From Candidatus Methylomirabilota bacterium (GTDB lineage: Bacteria; Methylomirabilota; Methylomirabilia; Methylomirabilales; JACQHM01): a stretch of 11,229 nucleotides of DNA. Below, piece after piece: positions 1 to 6,527 of the stretch. Every line of letters starts with the position of its first letter. The first letter of the stretch is position 1. Below the pieces are notes generated by a model. That model ran no database searches, was not told the origin of the DNA, and was given only the letters and a program-made list of their open reading frames with translations. The stretch spans positions 1 to 11,229 of the forward strand of contig JACQHM010000217.1 of NCBI GenBank assembly GCA_016199025.1, read 5' to 3'. The position numbers and the translations under genes were made by a program.

Positions 1-160
1 GCACCGCAAAGTTTTGCGGCGCATGCTCTTTCCGAATGCGGCTCTCATCTTCACGGAACGCCACGTCGAGGACCCAGTGCACCGAATTCTCAATCCCCCA
101 GTGGCTGCGGACCGCAGAGGCGAATTGAGCGGCATCGCGCTCCAAACTGGACAGACGGAA
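1..160 (-). pseudogene. ISAs1-family transposase, C-terminal fragment (runs off left edge)
   Basis: Reading the minus strand from about 158 down to 1 gives an open stretch with the hallmark C-terminal motif of ISAs1-type DDE transposases: SSLERDAAQF, then VRSHWGIENSVHWVLDVAF, then REDESRIRKEHAPQNFAV. The Glu in HWGIEN is the expected third catalytic acidic residue of the family. There is no start codon in this frame, and upstream (about 160-190) it soon meets a stop, so the N-terminal two thirds with the first two catalytic Asp residues are absent. What remains is a relic cut on its 5' side. Its 3' end may continue beyond base 1. Motif match is by recognition; family identity is strong, and activity is very unlikely. 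Confidence 0.8.
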
Positions 161-246
161 ACCAGAGCAGGCGCATCCCCCATACTAGAGCAACAAAGGC
201 GACAAGTCTCACTCCCTTGGCTCGCTGGCCATCCCTTCCCATGGTC

Positions 247-455
247 CTACTCTCCCCGGATCCTCAGCCCTTTCCGAAAGTCAGAGGGGCTCTCATACTT
301 GTCCCCCAAGGTCCACATCCCCCGCTTCGCAGCCCTGGCTTGGGCCTCTACGTGTTCCAGCCCTGGCACACAGTCCCGCCGATCCCGCCCCCGATACACC
401 TCCGCCAGGCCGCCTCGATCAGGGCTTGGTTCACCAGGGTGCCCTCCACAGCCGG
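247..455 (-). pseudogene. Staphylococcal-nuclease-like (SNase) protein, frameshifted C-terminal fragment
   Basis: On the minus strand, one frame reads VEGTLVNQALIEA (about 452-412) and, after a one-base shift near 408-413, another reads GLAEVYRGRDRRDC, then GLEHVEAQARAAKRGMW, ending at a stop at 247-249. This order (VNxALIxxGLAEVYRG, then EAQARAAKRGMW) is the typical C-terminal part of thermonuclease/SNase domains, where the second segment forms the last helix. The N-terminal barrel and the catalytic Arg/Asp/Glu residues are missing: the upstream side abuts the 3' end of the response-regulator pseudogene. The shift looks like loss of one G in a short G run. It is therefore a non-functional remnant. 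Low-copy sequencing error could explain the shift but not the missing N-terminus. Confidence 0.6.
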
Positions 456-477
456 TCTGATGGAAGCCTTGGAGGTC

Positions 478-880
478 TCAGTCCAGGTCCTGGGGAGGAG
501 AGTTGGGGCGGGGCAGTACGAGTTCGATCCCATGCAGGAGCCGTTCCGGCGGGGTCGTCTTCGGGAGCACTATCGTTGCCCCGGCCTGCACGGCTTTCGC
601 GTAGAGCTTCGGGTCTTCGCTGGCGGTGAGGAGGACCACGGGGATCGGCTGGGTAGCGGGATCCCGTTTGAGCCGGGCACAGACTTCAAACCCATCGAGC
701 CTCGGCATAAGGACGTTGAGGAGAATGACGGCTGGCTTCACCCGGTGCGCTTGGTCGAGCCCCTCCTCCCCGGAGGCGGCGGTAAAGACCCGGTACCCCC
801 TCGGCTTCCAGCACCTCCTGGAGCAGCGCCCGGAAGAAGGGCTCATCATCGATGACCAGGATCGTCAGGACCGTCTCCAC
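478..880 (-). pseudogene. Single-domain response regulator (receiver), frameshifted
   Basis: A CheY-like receiver domain is split over two frames. The first part starts at a GTG (878-880) and reads ILVIDDEPFFRALLQEVLEAEG, containing the acidic pair IDDE. The second part continues YRVFTAASGEEGLDQA and ends at a stop at 478-480. The frames join at a run of five C (plus strand 796-800): one extra base there breaks the gene. The conserved Thr (VVLLTAS) and Lys (VLPKTTPPERLL) are present, but the phospho-acceptor position in ILLNVLMPRLDG is Asn (codon at 715-717) rather than Asp, so it could not be phosphorylated in the usual way even if the frame were restored. No output domain follows. The length when joined, about 133 residues, fits a stand-alone receiver. 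No partner histidine kinase is in view. Confidence 0.75.
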
Positions 881-1070
881 GGGATGTCATGCCCATCTGG
901 ATGAAAACACGGTCCCCTGTGGCTTCACCTCGGGAAGATAGAGGTTCAGGGATCAGGGCTGACCCCTCCCGCTTGACTCGCTCCACGAGGCCCTGGCCTC
1001 GGTCACCTGGAGGACCCAATCACCTGCCGCCAGGAGGCTCACGACCAGCTCCTGGTGGAAGGGGTCATCC
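881..1070. other. Degenerate spacer, no recognisable gene
   Basis: Between the response-regulator relic and the Cys-rich ORF I see no convincing gene. On the minus strand, short peptide-like stretches occur in different frames (for example FHQELVVSLLAAGDWVLQVTEA near 1065-1000 and NLYLPEVKPQGTVF near 945-905), which could be scraps of decayed genes, but none joins into a domain I know. A 12-bp string at 932-943 recurs at 3099-3110. Confidence 0.4.
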
Positions 1071-1298
1071 TCAGTAGCCCTCCGGCTTGGACGTGCGCCT
1101 GTCACGGACGAGACGACCCCCCTCCTCGTAAATCCAGGGCTCGGCGCATCGGTCATCGGGGGTGCAGGGCTCACAGGCACTGGCGGAAACGTCGAGGCGT
1201 TCCGCAGCTCTTCTATCTTCTGCTGGGCAGACACCGTAGCCCTTGTCAGGTTCCCGCTGTAGTCGATATCCTGTGGGACAGCAGTGACCTGCTACCAT
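1071..1298 (-). CDS. Small Cys-rich hypothetical protein, doubtful
   Basis: A 75-residue reading frame starts with ATG at 1298, 14 bp after the stop of the beta-helix gene, and ends at 1071. It has six cysteines (6, 7, 24, 42, 45, 51), with a CCPTGY motif near the N-terminus and CEPC at 42-45, and a hydrophilic C-terminus (PWIYEEGGRLVRD) that looks like genuine protein. There is no signal peptide or clear ribosome site. I do not recognise a family. It may be a real small protein, the tail of a larger decayed secreted protein, or chance. Its position directly downstream of the beta-helix gene on the same strand would allow co-transcription. Confidence 0.3.
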   Translation of the reverse strand: MVAGHCCPTGYRLQREPDKGYGVCPAEDRRAAERLDVSASACEPCTPDDRCAEPWIYEEGGRLVRDRRTSKPEGY

Positions 1299-1312
1299 AC
1301 GTCCTAATCGCC

Positions 1313-2084
1313 CTAGTCGCAGAGGCCGGCTGGCGAGCTCGTGTCGCAGTCATTCTTCTTCCACGTATTCCCCGTGCCTGATCCGTCCCAGTGCAGGTCG
1401 TAGCTTCCGCTGCCTGACACCTCGTTCCTTCGCACCGTATTGTTGCTGGCGCCGCCGCTGACGACGATGCCATCCACGCCGCTGTCGAACACCTCATTTC
1501 GTGAGATGAGGTTATGGCTCGCGCCCTGCAACAACTCGATGCCGAACTCGCCCGCGTTGGTCGATGACGAAATTGGTGCCCCAACGGGTCCAGATTCCAT
1601 AGGGAGCGGAGAGAGTCGACGAGACAGAGAACATATTGTGGCTGATCTCGAAGACGTTGGAAATAGTTGCGCCGCCGTTTTCCACCTTGTTGCCTGAGCC
1701 ATCGGTGTCTGATCCAACCCTATAGAAGATGGCGGCGCGACCGCTGTCCAAATCGGCATCGTCGCCATCGGCCCCGGCGTTGACAAAGTTGTTGTGAGTG
1801 ATCTGGATGGTATCCAGGATGGGTTGGTAATTACTCCCCGTAATCTTGATGCCATAATCGGTGCAGTCCTGAAGGGTGAACCCGTCGATCCAGGCCGACT
1901 TGGTGGCAAAGTCATCGATATCCTTGATCCAGATGCAGCCGATGAGACCTGTGCCATCGTTTTGCCCTACAATCGTCGCGCCGGCTGCGCCGTGGAGCCT
2001 GACGAACTTGTCCACGATGACCGCTTCGTTGTAGGTCCCAGGGCGGACGCGGATCTTGTCGCCCGGGCTGGCGAGGTTCACACC
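1313..2084 (-). pseudogene. Right-handed parallel beta-helix repeat protein, frameshifted and 5'-truncated
   Basis: The minus strand reads VNLASPGDKIRVRPGTYNEAV, the standard first turn of secreted pectate-lyase-like beta-helix proteins. It continues through helix turns rich in Asn/Gly/Ile (HNNFVNAGADG, EISHNMFSVSS) to GTNFVID near 1562. There the frame is lost, and in another frame it resumes as NAGEFGIELLQGASHNLISRN, with further turns such as GVDGIVVSGGASNNTVRRNEV, to the stop at 1313-1315. One extra base at about 1557-1561 explains the break. Known members are exported and often bind or cleave polysaccharide; no active site is evident here. The upstream frame has neither ATG nor signal peptide: the likely N-terminus was lost at about 2085-2150, next to the antitoxin gene. 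Family call is firm; function is unknown. Confidence 0.75.
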
Positions 2085-2147
2085 ACCCTGGGCCGGGGGC
2101 CTTTTTCTTCCGGCACCGGAAGAGGGGCGTGACCACCGGCTGCCAAG

Positions 2148-2384
2148 TCACGAGAGGATCCCCCAGGGATAGGGCTCCAGGAGCCCGTGCTTCGCTTGTT
2201 CGACCCCCTCCAGGATGTTCTTGATCATGGAGAGGGGCAGGTCCGGGTTCTCCTCGGCGATCATGGCCAGCTGGGCATAGTAGCGGACCTGTTCCGACAC
2301 GGTCCGCCCTTCGGCCTTGGCCTTGGCCTGCAGGCGCTTCTTCAAGCAGGCATCCAGGCGGAGTGGCAGCACGGAGCTTCGCAT
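2148..2384 (-). CDS. ParD-like ribbon-helix-helix antitoxin, orphan
   Basis: This 78-residue protein begins MRSSVLPLRLDACLKKRL, a beta strand of alternating residues, then helices (KAKAEGRTVSEQVRYYAQLA), which is the ribbon-helix-helix pattern of antitoxins such as the ParD-like/TA_anti families. The C-terminal tail ends LLEPYPWGILS, the type of segment that wraps the toxin. The ATG at 2384 follows a near-perfect ribosome site (AGGAGGTGA, 5-6 nt away), so the start is secure. In related systems a RelE/ParE-type toxin gene follows directly; here the next gene on that strand is a truncated beta-helix relic and no toxin is seen. It probably binds its own promoter DNA. It is the only apparently intact gene in the left third. 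Alternative: a stand-alone RHH regulator. Confidence 0.7.
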   Translation of the reverse strand: MRSSVLPLRLDACLKKRLQAKAKAEGRTVSEQVRYYAQLAMIAEENPDLPLSMIKNILEGVEQAKHGLLEPYPWGILS

Positions 2385-2410
2385 TCGTCACCTCCTTCCT
2401 CCTGTTCTAC

Positions 2411-2441
2411 ATCGTAGCACAAACAAACATTAGTACGTCAA
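2411..2441 (-). promoter_or_regulatory. Possible promoter of the orphan antitoxin
   Basis: On the minus strand TTGACG (2441-2436) and TACGAT (2416-2411) resemble -35 and -10 boxes. The 19-bp spacer is longer than ideal. The AT-rich spacer contrasts with the GC-rich surroundings, as expected for a promoter/operator of an autoregulated antitoxin. The ribosome site lies at 2390-2397. Confidence 0.4.
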
Positions 2442-2444
2442 GCC

Positions 2445-2726
2445 TTTCTTGCGAAGCGAGGCCGGGGAAGCTGTCCTCTGAGTGAACATGTCACCTCGGC
2501 TCCCCGTTCTAACGGCTGGTGAAACGCTCGCCCCCGTTTCATCCGGCCCTCCTGGGAACAAGCCCACCGTGGGTAGTCGCTTGGCGCCGGGCCCCTCGAC
2601 GCACTCACAGGCCCTCGATGGCCCCAGGAGCGACGTGCTCAGGTCTCCGAAGGGTCAGGAAAGGGGGGCCTCCGTCCGTCCCGTTGCGCCGCCCGGTAGA
2701 CCGTCGCAAGCGGCACCCCGAGCGTC
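2445..2726. other. Gene-poor spacer
   Basis: No convincing gene lies here. A 31-codon minus-strand frame starting at 2734 and ending at 2639 encodes TLGVPLATVYRAAQRDG, reminiscent of a helix-turn-helix of an excisionase or transposon regulator, but it has no ribosome site and is too short to call. The remainder (2450-2640) is GC-rich without recognisable protein, RNA or repeat structure. Confidence 0.4.
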
Positions 2727-3137
2727 TCAGTCATCTGCCGTCAGATCAGCAGCGCCGTTGGGAATCCACTGCATCCCCCGACGCTTCTGGCGACGGGCGA
2801 CCAACAAGTCGTTCTCTTTCTCAACCATGCCGGCGCCATTGAACTGGCAATTGGCGCGCCGCTGGTCATAGTTGGGGATTTCAGGCCGATGCTTGGTGAG
2901 ATAGCCGATCAGTTCGTCCAATTTCCTCTCGTTACGGGCCTGGGGGCGGAGCGCTTCCAGAAGTTGGCAGGCCGTTTCCACGTCTCCTTGCCGCAACAAG
3001 GGGCAGAGCTGCGCCTCGACCTCCTCCCAGCTGCTCAAGTCATCCCCCCGCTTTGGGGTGCTAAGAAATGGATAGTGATCCATAAGATGCACCACTTTGG
3101 GAAGATAGAGATGAAGTTGATAGACGCCCGGCCTCAT
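2727..3137 (-). pseudogene. ISKra4/ISLre2-like transposase, C-terminal fragment
   Basis: The minus-strand frame reads WEEVEAQLCPLLRQGDVETA, then LDELIGYLTKHRPEIPNY, then RRANCQFNGAGMVEKENDLL, and ends with ARRQKRRGMQWIPNGAA. This is the C-terminal part of a large transposase group in which a GSGxVEK-type motif carries the catalytic Glu and is followed by an RRxKRRGMxW stretch; here the motif is GAGMVEK. The upstream half, with the two catalytic Asp residues, is absent, and the N-terminal 25 residues (reading LYLPKVVHLMDHYPFL) do not look like the family. The C-terminal end stops early at 2727. I see no terminal inverted repeats. It is a dead relic of an insertion sequence; the exact IS family is less sure than the transposase call. 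Confidence 0.65.
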
Positions 3138-3165
3138 CTAGCCTGTTGAAGCAGCCTGGCAAGAG

Positions 3166-3182
3166 GCCGCCGAGAAAGCGGC
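3166..3182 (+). terminator. Weak hairpin (possible terminator)
   Basis: GCCGC (3166-3170) and GCGGC (3178-3182) can pair around a 7-base loop. The following plus-strand sequence is only moderately T-rich (GACGTTCTCTTT), so intrinsic termination is doubtful. It lies in the spacer between the left relic region and the promoter at 3352. Confidence 0.2.
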
Positions 3183-3351
3183 GACGTTCTCTTTCAGCTC
3201 CCTAGGCTTGGGTTAGCTTCCGCGTCGGATCCGGAAAGCCCCGGCCTACACCCAGCCCAGAAGAGGGTCACTACCCAAATGGTATCACGAATTCTCTTTT
3301 CCTTCGACCACCTGGCGCATCGGGGAGTGGACCCTTACAGGGAGAAAGCCC

Positions 3352-3380
3352 TTGACAGGAGACGGGGGCGATCCTATAAC
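3352..3380 (+). promoter_or_regulatory. Sigma70-like promoter of the exonuclease-PQQ dehydrogenase operon
   Basis: TTGACA (3352-3357) and TATAAC (3375-3380) are separated by exactly 17 bp, matching the consensus almost perfectly. Transcription would start near 3387, about 36 nt before the ATG at 3423. The open reading frame continues upstream of the promoter to 3279, so this site argues that the upstream extension is not translated. Confidence 0.75.
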
Positions 3381-3422
3381 GAAAGCATCGCTGTCAATGG
3401 GGTGAACGCGAGGGAAAGAGGG

Positions 3423-4283
3423 ATGCGAGGAGAGCTGGCGACCAGCAAGGTATGTGATGTCTCCTTTGTGGCCTTCGACCTGGAAACGACCGGGCTCTCG
3501 GCTGTCGCCGACCGGATCGTCGAGATCGGCGCCGTTCAGTTTGTCGGGGGGAGACCACTTGAGACCTTTGAAGCTTTGGTGGATCCGGGCATTCCGATCC
3601 CGCCCGAGGTGACAGCGATCCATGGGATCACCAACGAGATGGTCCAGGGGAAACCCGGGATCGCGGAGGTGCTCCCGGAGTTCCTCCGGTTCCTGGAGGG
3701 ATCGGTCCCCGTCGCCTACAACGCGCCCTTCGACGTGGCCTTTTTAGCCATCGAAGTGGCCCGAAAGGGTTTAACCTGCCCTCCAACCCCCTTCTTGGAT
3801 GCCTGCCGCCTGGCCCGTTTGCTCCTCCCCGGCCTCCCGGCGTACAACCTGCCTTTCTTGGCCACGAGGCTCCATGTCGAGGTGCCAAGGTTTCATCGAG
3901 CCTTAACGGATGCTCACGCCTGTATGGGGGTCTTCGTGAGATGCATCGAGCGCCTGAAAGGCGGAGCCGCCTCGTCCTTCTGGACCCTCTTGAACCTTCA
4001 AGGGGGCCCTCTCCACCTGGAGATGTTCACAGGGGCGGATCTACCAATGACCGAGGATTTAGCCGTCCTGAAGCAGGCCATCGAAACGGGGGGAATCGTC
4101 CGTATCCAGTACCGGGACAGCCGAGGCGGGATGTCGTTTCGAGAGATCACGCCCTATTCCCTCGTCCCGTTCAGGGGAGAGGTCTACGTGGAGGCCTTCT
4201 GCCATCTGCGTCAAGGCACCCGGCAATTTCGCCTCGACCGGATCCTTCGGATCGTTCCCAACTTCTCACGAGGATCACTTTGA
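3423..4283 (+). CDS. DEDDh 3'-5' exonuclease (DnaQ-like) fused to a WYL domain
   Basis: This protein has 286 residues. Residues 13-180 form a DnaQ/epsilon-type exonuclease with the complete DEDDh set: D19 and E21 (AFDLETTGL), D104 (AYNAPFDVAFL), H158 and D163 (FHRALTDAHA), plus the conserved HGIT at 67-70. Such enzymes remove nucleotides from 3' ends using two metal ions. After a linker (about 182-212), residues 213-282 look like a WYL domain (IVRIQYRD, ITPYSLVPFRGEVYVEAF, FRLDRI), a ligand- or nucleic-acid-sensing module usual in regulators and defence proteins. The WYL core tryptophan position is replaced (VYVEA). The ATG at 3423 has GAGGGA about 8 nt upstream and sits behind a consensus promoter; the frame is open to 3279, but that extension is probably leader. 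The dehydrogenase gene starts 17 bp after the stop. Role may be DNA repair, or regulation. Confidence 0.85.
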   Translation: MRGELATSKVCDVSFVAFDLETTGLSAVADRIVEIGAVQFVGGRPLETFEALVDPGIPIPPEVTAIHGITNEMVQGKPGIAEVLPEFLRFLEGSVPVAYNAPFDVAFLAIEVARKGLTCPPTPFLDACRLARLLLPGLPAYNLPFLATRLHVEVPRFHRALTDAHACMGVFVRCIERLKGGAASSFWTLLNLQGGPLHLEMFTGADLPMTEDLAVLKQAIETGGIVRIQYRDSRGGMSFREITPYSLVPFRGEVYVEAFCHLRQGTRQFRLDRILRIVPNFSRGSL

Positions 4284-4300
4284 AAGGGGAAGGAAGGGTC

Positions 4301-6025
4301 ATGAAGAAGCGATACTTAAAGAGTCTAGGGATGAGTGGTCTGATCCTCCTGGGCGGGGTCTTACTCCCGGCCCTGGTGTTTCCTCAAGCCGAGCCCCTTT
4401 ACGTGACCGACCAGATGCTCCGCGATGCTGACAAAGACTTAGGGAACTGGCTGCTCTATGGCAGGGATTATGCGAGCAGCCGTTTCAGCCCCCTGGCCCA
4501 GATTAACCCCACGAATGTGAAGAACCTGGTCCTCAAATGGGTCTTTCAGTTCGGCGTCCTCGATGTGCAGCAAGGCCAGCCGATGGTGAACAACGGGGTG
4601 CTCTACGTCACGTCCTCCTTTGGCCGCCTCTTCGCGTTGGATGGCCGGACCGGGAAGCTCCTCTGGCGTTACGACCACCCCCTGCCGGAGGATATTGTGA
4701 CGTGGGCGCCGACGGGGGCGACGAACCGGGGCGTCGCCTTCTATCATGACAAGGTCTACCTGGCCACCTTGGATGCCCACGTGGTGGCGCTTGATGCCAG
4801 GACCGGCAAGGTGGTGTGGGAGACGGTCGTGGATGAGTATAAAAAAGCGATCAACATGAACCTGGCCCCGCTGCCGGTGAACGGGAAGATCATCGTCGGG
4901 ATGGCCTGGGGGGATTTTGCCAGCCGAGGGTTCCTCGTCGCCCTGGATGCGGAGACGGGGAAGGAGGTCTGGCGGACCTCTACGATCCCCGCCCCGGGCG
5001 AGCCGGGGGGCGAGACTTGGCAGGACCCGGAACAGAAGGCCTGGCGGTATGGCGGCGGCGCGACGTGGCTGACCGGCTCCTATGATCCCGAGCTGAATCT
5101 CCTCTACTGGGGTGTGGGGAACCCGGCGCCGGCCCATGACGGCCTGGTGCGCCCGGGCGACAACCTCTATAGCGACTCCACCTTGGCCCTTGACCCCGAC
5201 ACGGGGAAGATCCAATTCTACTTCCAGTATACGCCCCATGATGTCTGGGACTATGACAGTAACGGCCCCACCCTTTTGACCGACGTTCAGGGCAGAAAGG
5301 CCTGGCTTCACGGCGACAAGAACGGCTTCTTCTACGCCATCGACCGGACGAACGGGAAATGTCTGTACGCCGTCCCCGTCGTCCGGATCACGTGGGCCAA
5401 AGGCCTGGACACAAATTGCCGGCCCATCGTGAACCCGGAGAAGCTCTTGAGCCGCGACCGGGTGACGACGGATATTGCCCCCTCCCGGGCTGGCGGTGTC
5501 CCCTGGTACCCGATGGCCTATAGCCCCAGGACCGGCTATGTGTATGTGCCCACCACAGAGATCAGCATTGACCTCCAGGCCCGCTCTGAAGCCCCGAAGC
5601 CGGGCTACCCCTATCCCGGCGCCCAGGTGATCCGGACCTCTAGGCCCGGCAACGGGGCCTTAAAAGCCCTGGATGCCCAGACCGGCCAGGTCATCTGGGT
5701 GGCAAATCAGCGATCCCCCATCTGGAGCGGCGTCCTGGCTACCGGCAGTGACCTGGTCTTTGCCGGCACCCCTGAAGGGGAGTTTCGGGCCTACCACGCC
5801 AGGACGGGGGAACTCCTCTGGAGGTTTCAGACCGGCTCCGGCATCCACGGTGGCCCGGCCACGTTCCTCGTGGACGGCAAACAGTCTATCGCCGTCCCTT
5901 CAGGGGGAGGAGGGCCCTCCAGGATCAACGCCGCCCGGGGCGGCACCCCCTGGCTCAAAGATGCTGCCCCTGGTGGAGCCCTCTTCGTCTTCGGCCTCCA
6001 CGAAGAGGAGAGCGTTGCGCACTGA
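4301..6025 (+). CDS. PQQ-dependent alcohol dehydrogenase (methanol/ethanol dehydrogenase family), exported
   Basis: A 574-residue quinoprotein. Residues 1-30 are a signal peptide (MKKR, then a hydrophobic core, cleavage likely after FPQA), so it acts in the periplasm, oxidising an alcohol or aldehyde and passing electrons from PQQ to a cytochrome. The eight-bladed propeller repeats are clear (ALDGRTGKLLWRY, ALDARTGKVVWE, ALDAETGKEVWR, ALDAQTGQVIWV). Expected cofactor residues are W256 (GATWLTGSYDPELN), N274 (GVGNPAPAHD), catalytic D317 and D319 in VWDYDSNG. The Asp two places after the catalytic Asp is the signature of lanthanide-dependent (XoxF/PedH-type) enzymes. Two oddities: the usual metal-binding Glu (GGEFGVRG in XoxF) is D205 in WGDFASRG, and the vicinal cysteine pair is absent (SSFGRLFALD). 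No fused cytochrome domain is present. It is 17 bp downstream of the exonuclease gene. The substrate is not determined. Confidence 0.9.
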   Translation: MKKRYLKSLGMSGLILLGGVLLPALVFPQAEPLYVTDQMLRDADKDLGNWLLYGRDYASSRFSPLAQINPTNVKNLVLKWVFQFGVLDVQQGQPMVNNGVLYVTSSFGRLFALDGRTGKLLWRYDHPLPEDIVTWAPTGATNRGVAFYHDKVYLATLDAHVVALDARTGKVVWETVVDEYKKAINMNLAPLPVNGKIIVGMAWGDFASRGFLVALDAETGKEVWRTSTIPAPGEPGGETWQDPEQKAWRYGGGATWLTGSYDPELNLLYWGVGNPAPAHDGLVRPGDNLYSDSTLALDPDTGKIQFYFQYTPHDVWDYDSNGPTLLTDVQGRKAWLHGDKNGFFYAIDRTNGKCLYAVPVVRITWAKGLDTNCRPIVNPEKLLSRDRVTTDIAPSRAGGVPWYPMAYSPRTGYVYVPTTEISIDLQARSEAPKPGYPYPGAQVIRTSRPGNGALKALDAQTGQVIWVANQRSPIWSGVLATGSDLVFAGTPEGEFRAYHARTGELLWRFQTGSGIHGGPATFLVDGKQSIAVPSGGGGPSRINAARGGTPWLKDAAPGGALFVFGLHEEESVAH

Positions 6026-6092
6026 GTAACCCTACCCATCCAGCAAACCCTTTCAGAATGGCTGATCCGATTCCGACAACAGGAGGGAAACG

Positions 6093-6485
6093 ATGGAGAA
6101 GACGAAGGTTGTGTCGCCCAAGGTCCTTCAACCAACGGCACCCTTTTCCCAGGCGATCACCGCCCGCGGCCACACCTTCATGTTCATCTCCGGCCAGGTG
6201 GCTCTTGATGCTCAAGGGAACCTGGTGGGGAAGGGGGATGTCCGGGCACAACTGAAGCAGATCTTCGAAAACATCAAGGCCCTCCTGGAGGCCAGGGGGG
6301 CAACCCTGGACCAGGTGGTGAAGCTCACGACCTTCCTCACCGATGCGGACTTCTACCCGATCTTCAACGAGGTCCGGAGGGAATCTCTGAAAGAGGTCTA
6401 TCCTGCCAGCACGGCGGTGATCGTCAAGGGCCTGGTGAACAAAGATTGGCTGGCGGAGGTGGAGGCCATCGCCATAGTAGACTGA
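6093..6485 (+). CDS. RidA family protein (YjgF/YER057c/UK114)
   Basis: This 130-residue protein has the whole RidA-fold sequence: GPFSQAI-like start (APFSQAITARG), FISGQVALDAQGNLVG, the helix QLKQIFENIKALLEARGATL, and VKLTTFLTDADFYPIFNEV. Archetypal RidA uses an Arg in the PAR(S/T) motif to hydrolyse reactive 2-aminoacrylate-type enamines or imines; here the motif is YPASTAV, with Ser at 106 instead of Arg, so classic deaminase activity is doubtful and the protein belongs to a non-archetypal Rid subgroup. It likely forms a cytoplasmic trimer. The ATG at 6093 has AGGAGGG 6 nt upstream. It begins 67 bp after the dehydrogenase stop in the same direction with no clear terminator between, so it may share the operon and scavenge a reactive by-product; that is inference. 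Confidence 0.88.
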   Translation: MEKTKVVSPKVLQPTAPFSQAITARGHTFMFISGQVALDAQGNLVGKGDVRAQLKQIFENIKALLEARGATLDQVVKLTTFLTDADFYPIFNEVRRESLKEVYPASTAVIVKGLVNKDWLAEVEAIAIVD

Positions 6486-6500
6486 GACTCAGCGGAGACC

Positions 6501-6514
6501 CTGACACCTGACCC
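6501..6514 (+). repeat. Two-copy heptamer repeat
   Basis: CTGACAC and CTGACCC stand in tandem just upstream of the vapB promoter. Similar period-7 tracts occur elsewhere in the window (9118-9145). Confidence 0.35.
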
Positions 6515-6527
6515 CTCCCCCAACAAC

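Noticed and set aside
217..855. Long plus-strand frame of 212 codons over the nuclease and receiver relics
   Set aside because: Pro/Arg-rich shadow of minus-strand coding sequence; the minus strand shows recognisable domains, this frame shows none.
2639..2734. Short minus-strand peptide with a helix-turn-helix-like stretch (TLGVPLATVYRAA)
   Set aside because: Only 31 codons, no ribosome site, no partner; chance is likely.
3941..4300. Upstream extension of the dehydrogenase frame
   Set aside because: It overlaps the exonuclease-WYL gene in another frame and is low-complexity Pro/Arg/Gly. The ATG at 4301 gives a proper signal peptide.
4439..5311. 290-codon minus-strand frame inside the PQQ dehydrogenase
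   Set aside because: Antisense shadow of a GC-rich gene; no motif or ribosome site, while the plus strand encodes a complete propeller enzyme.
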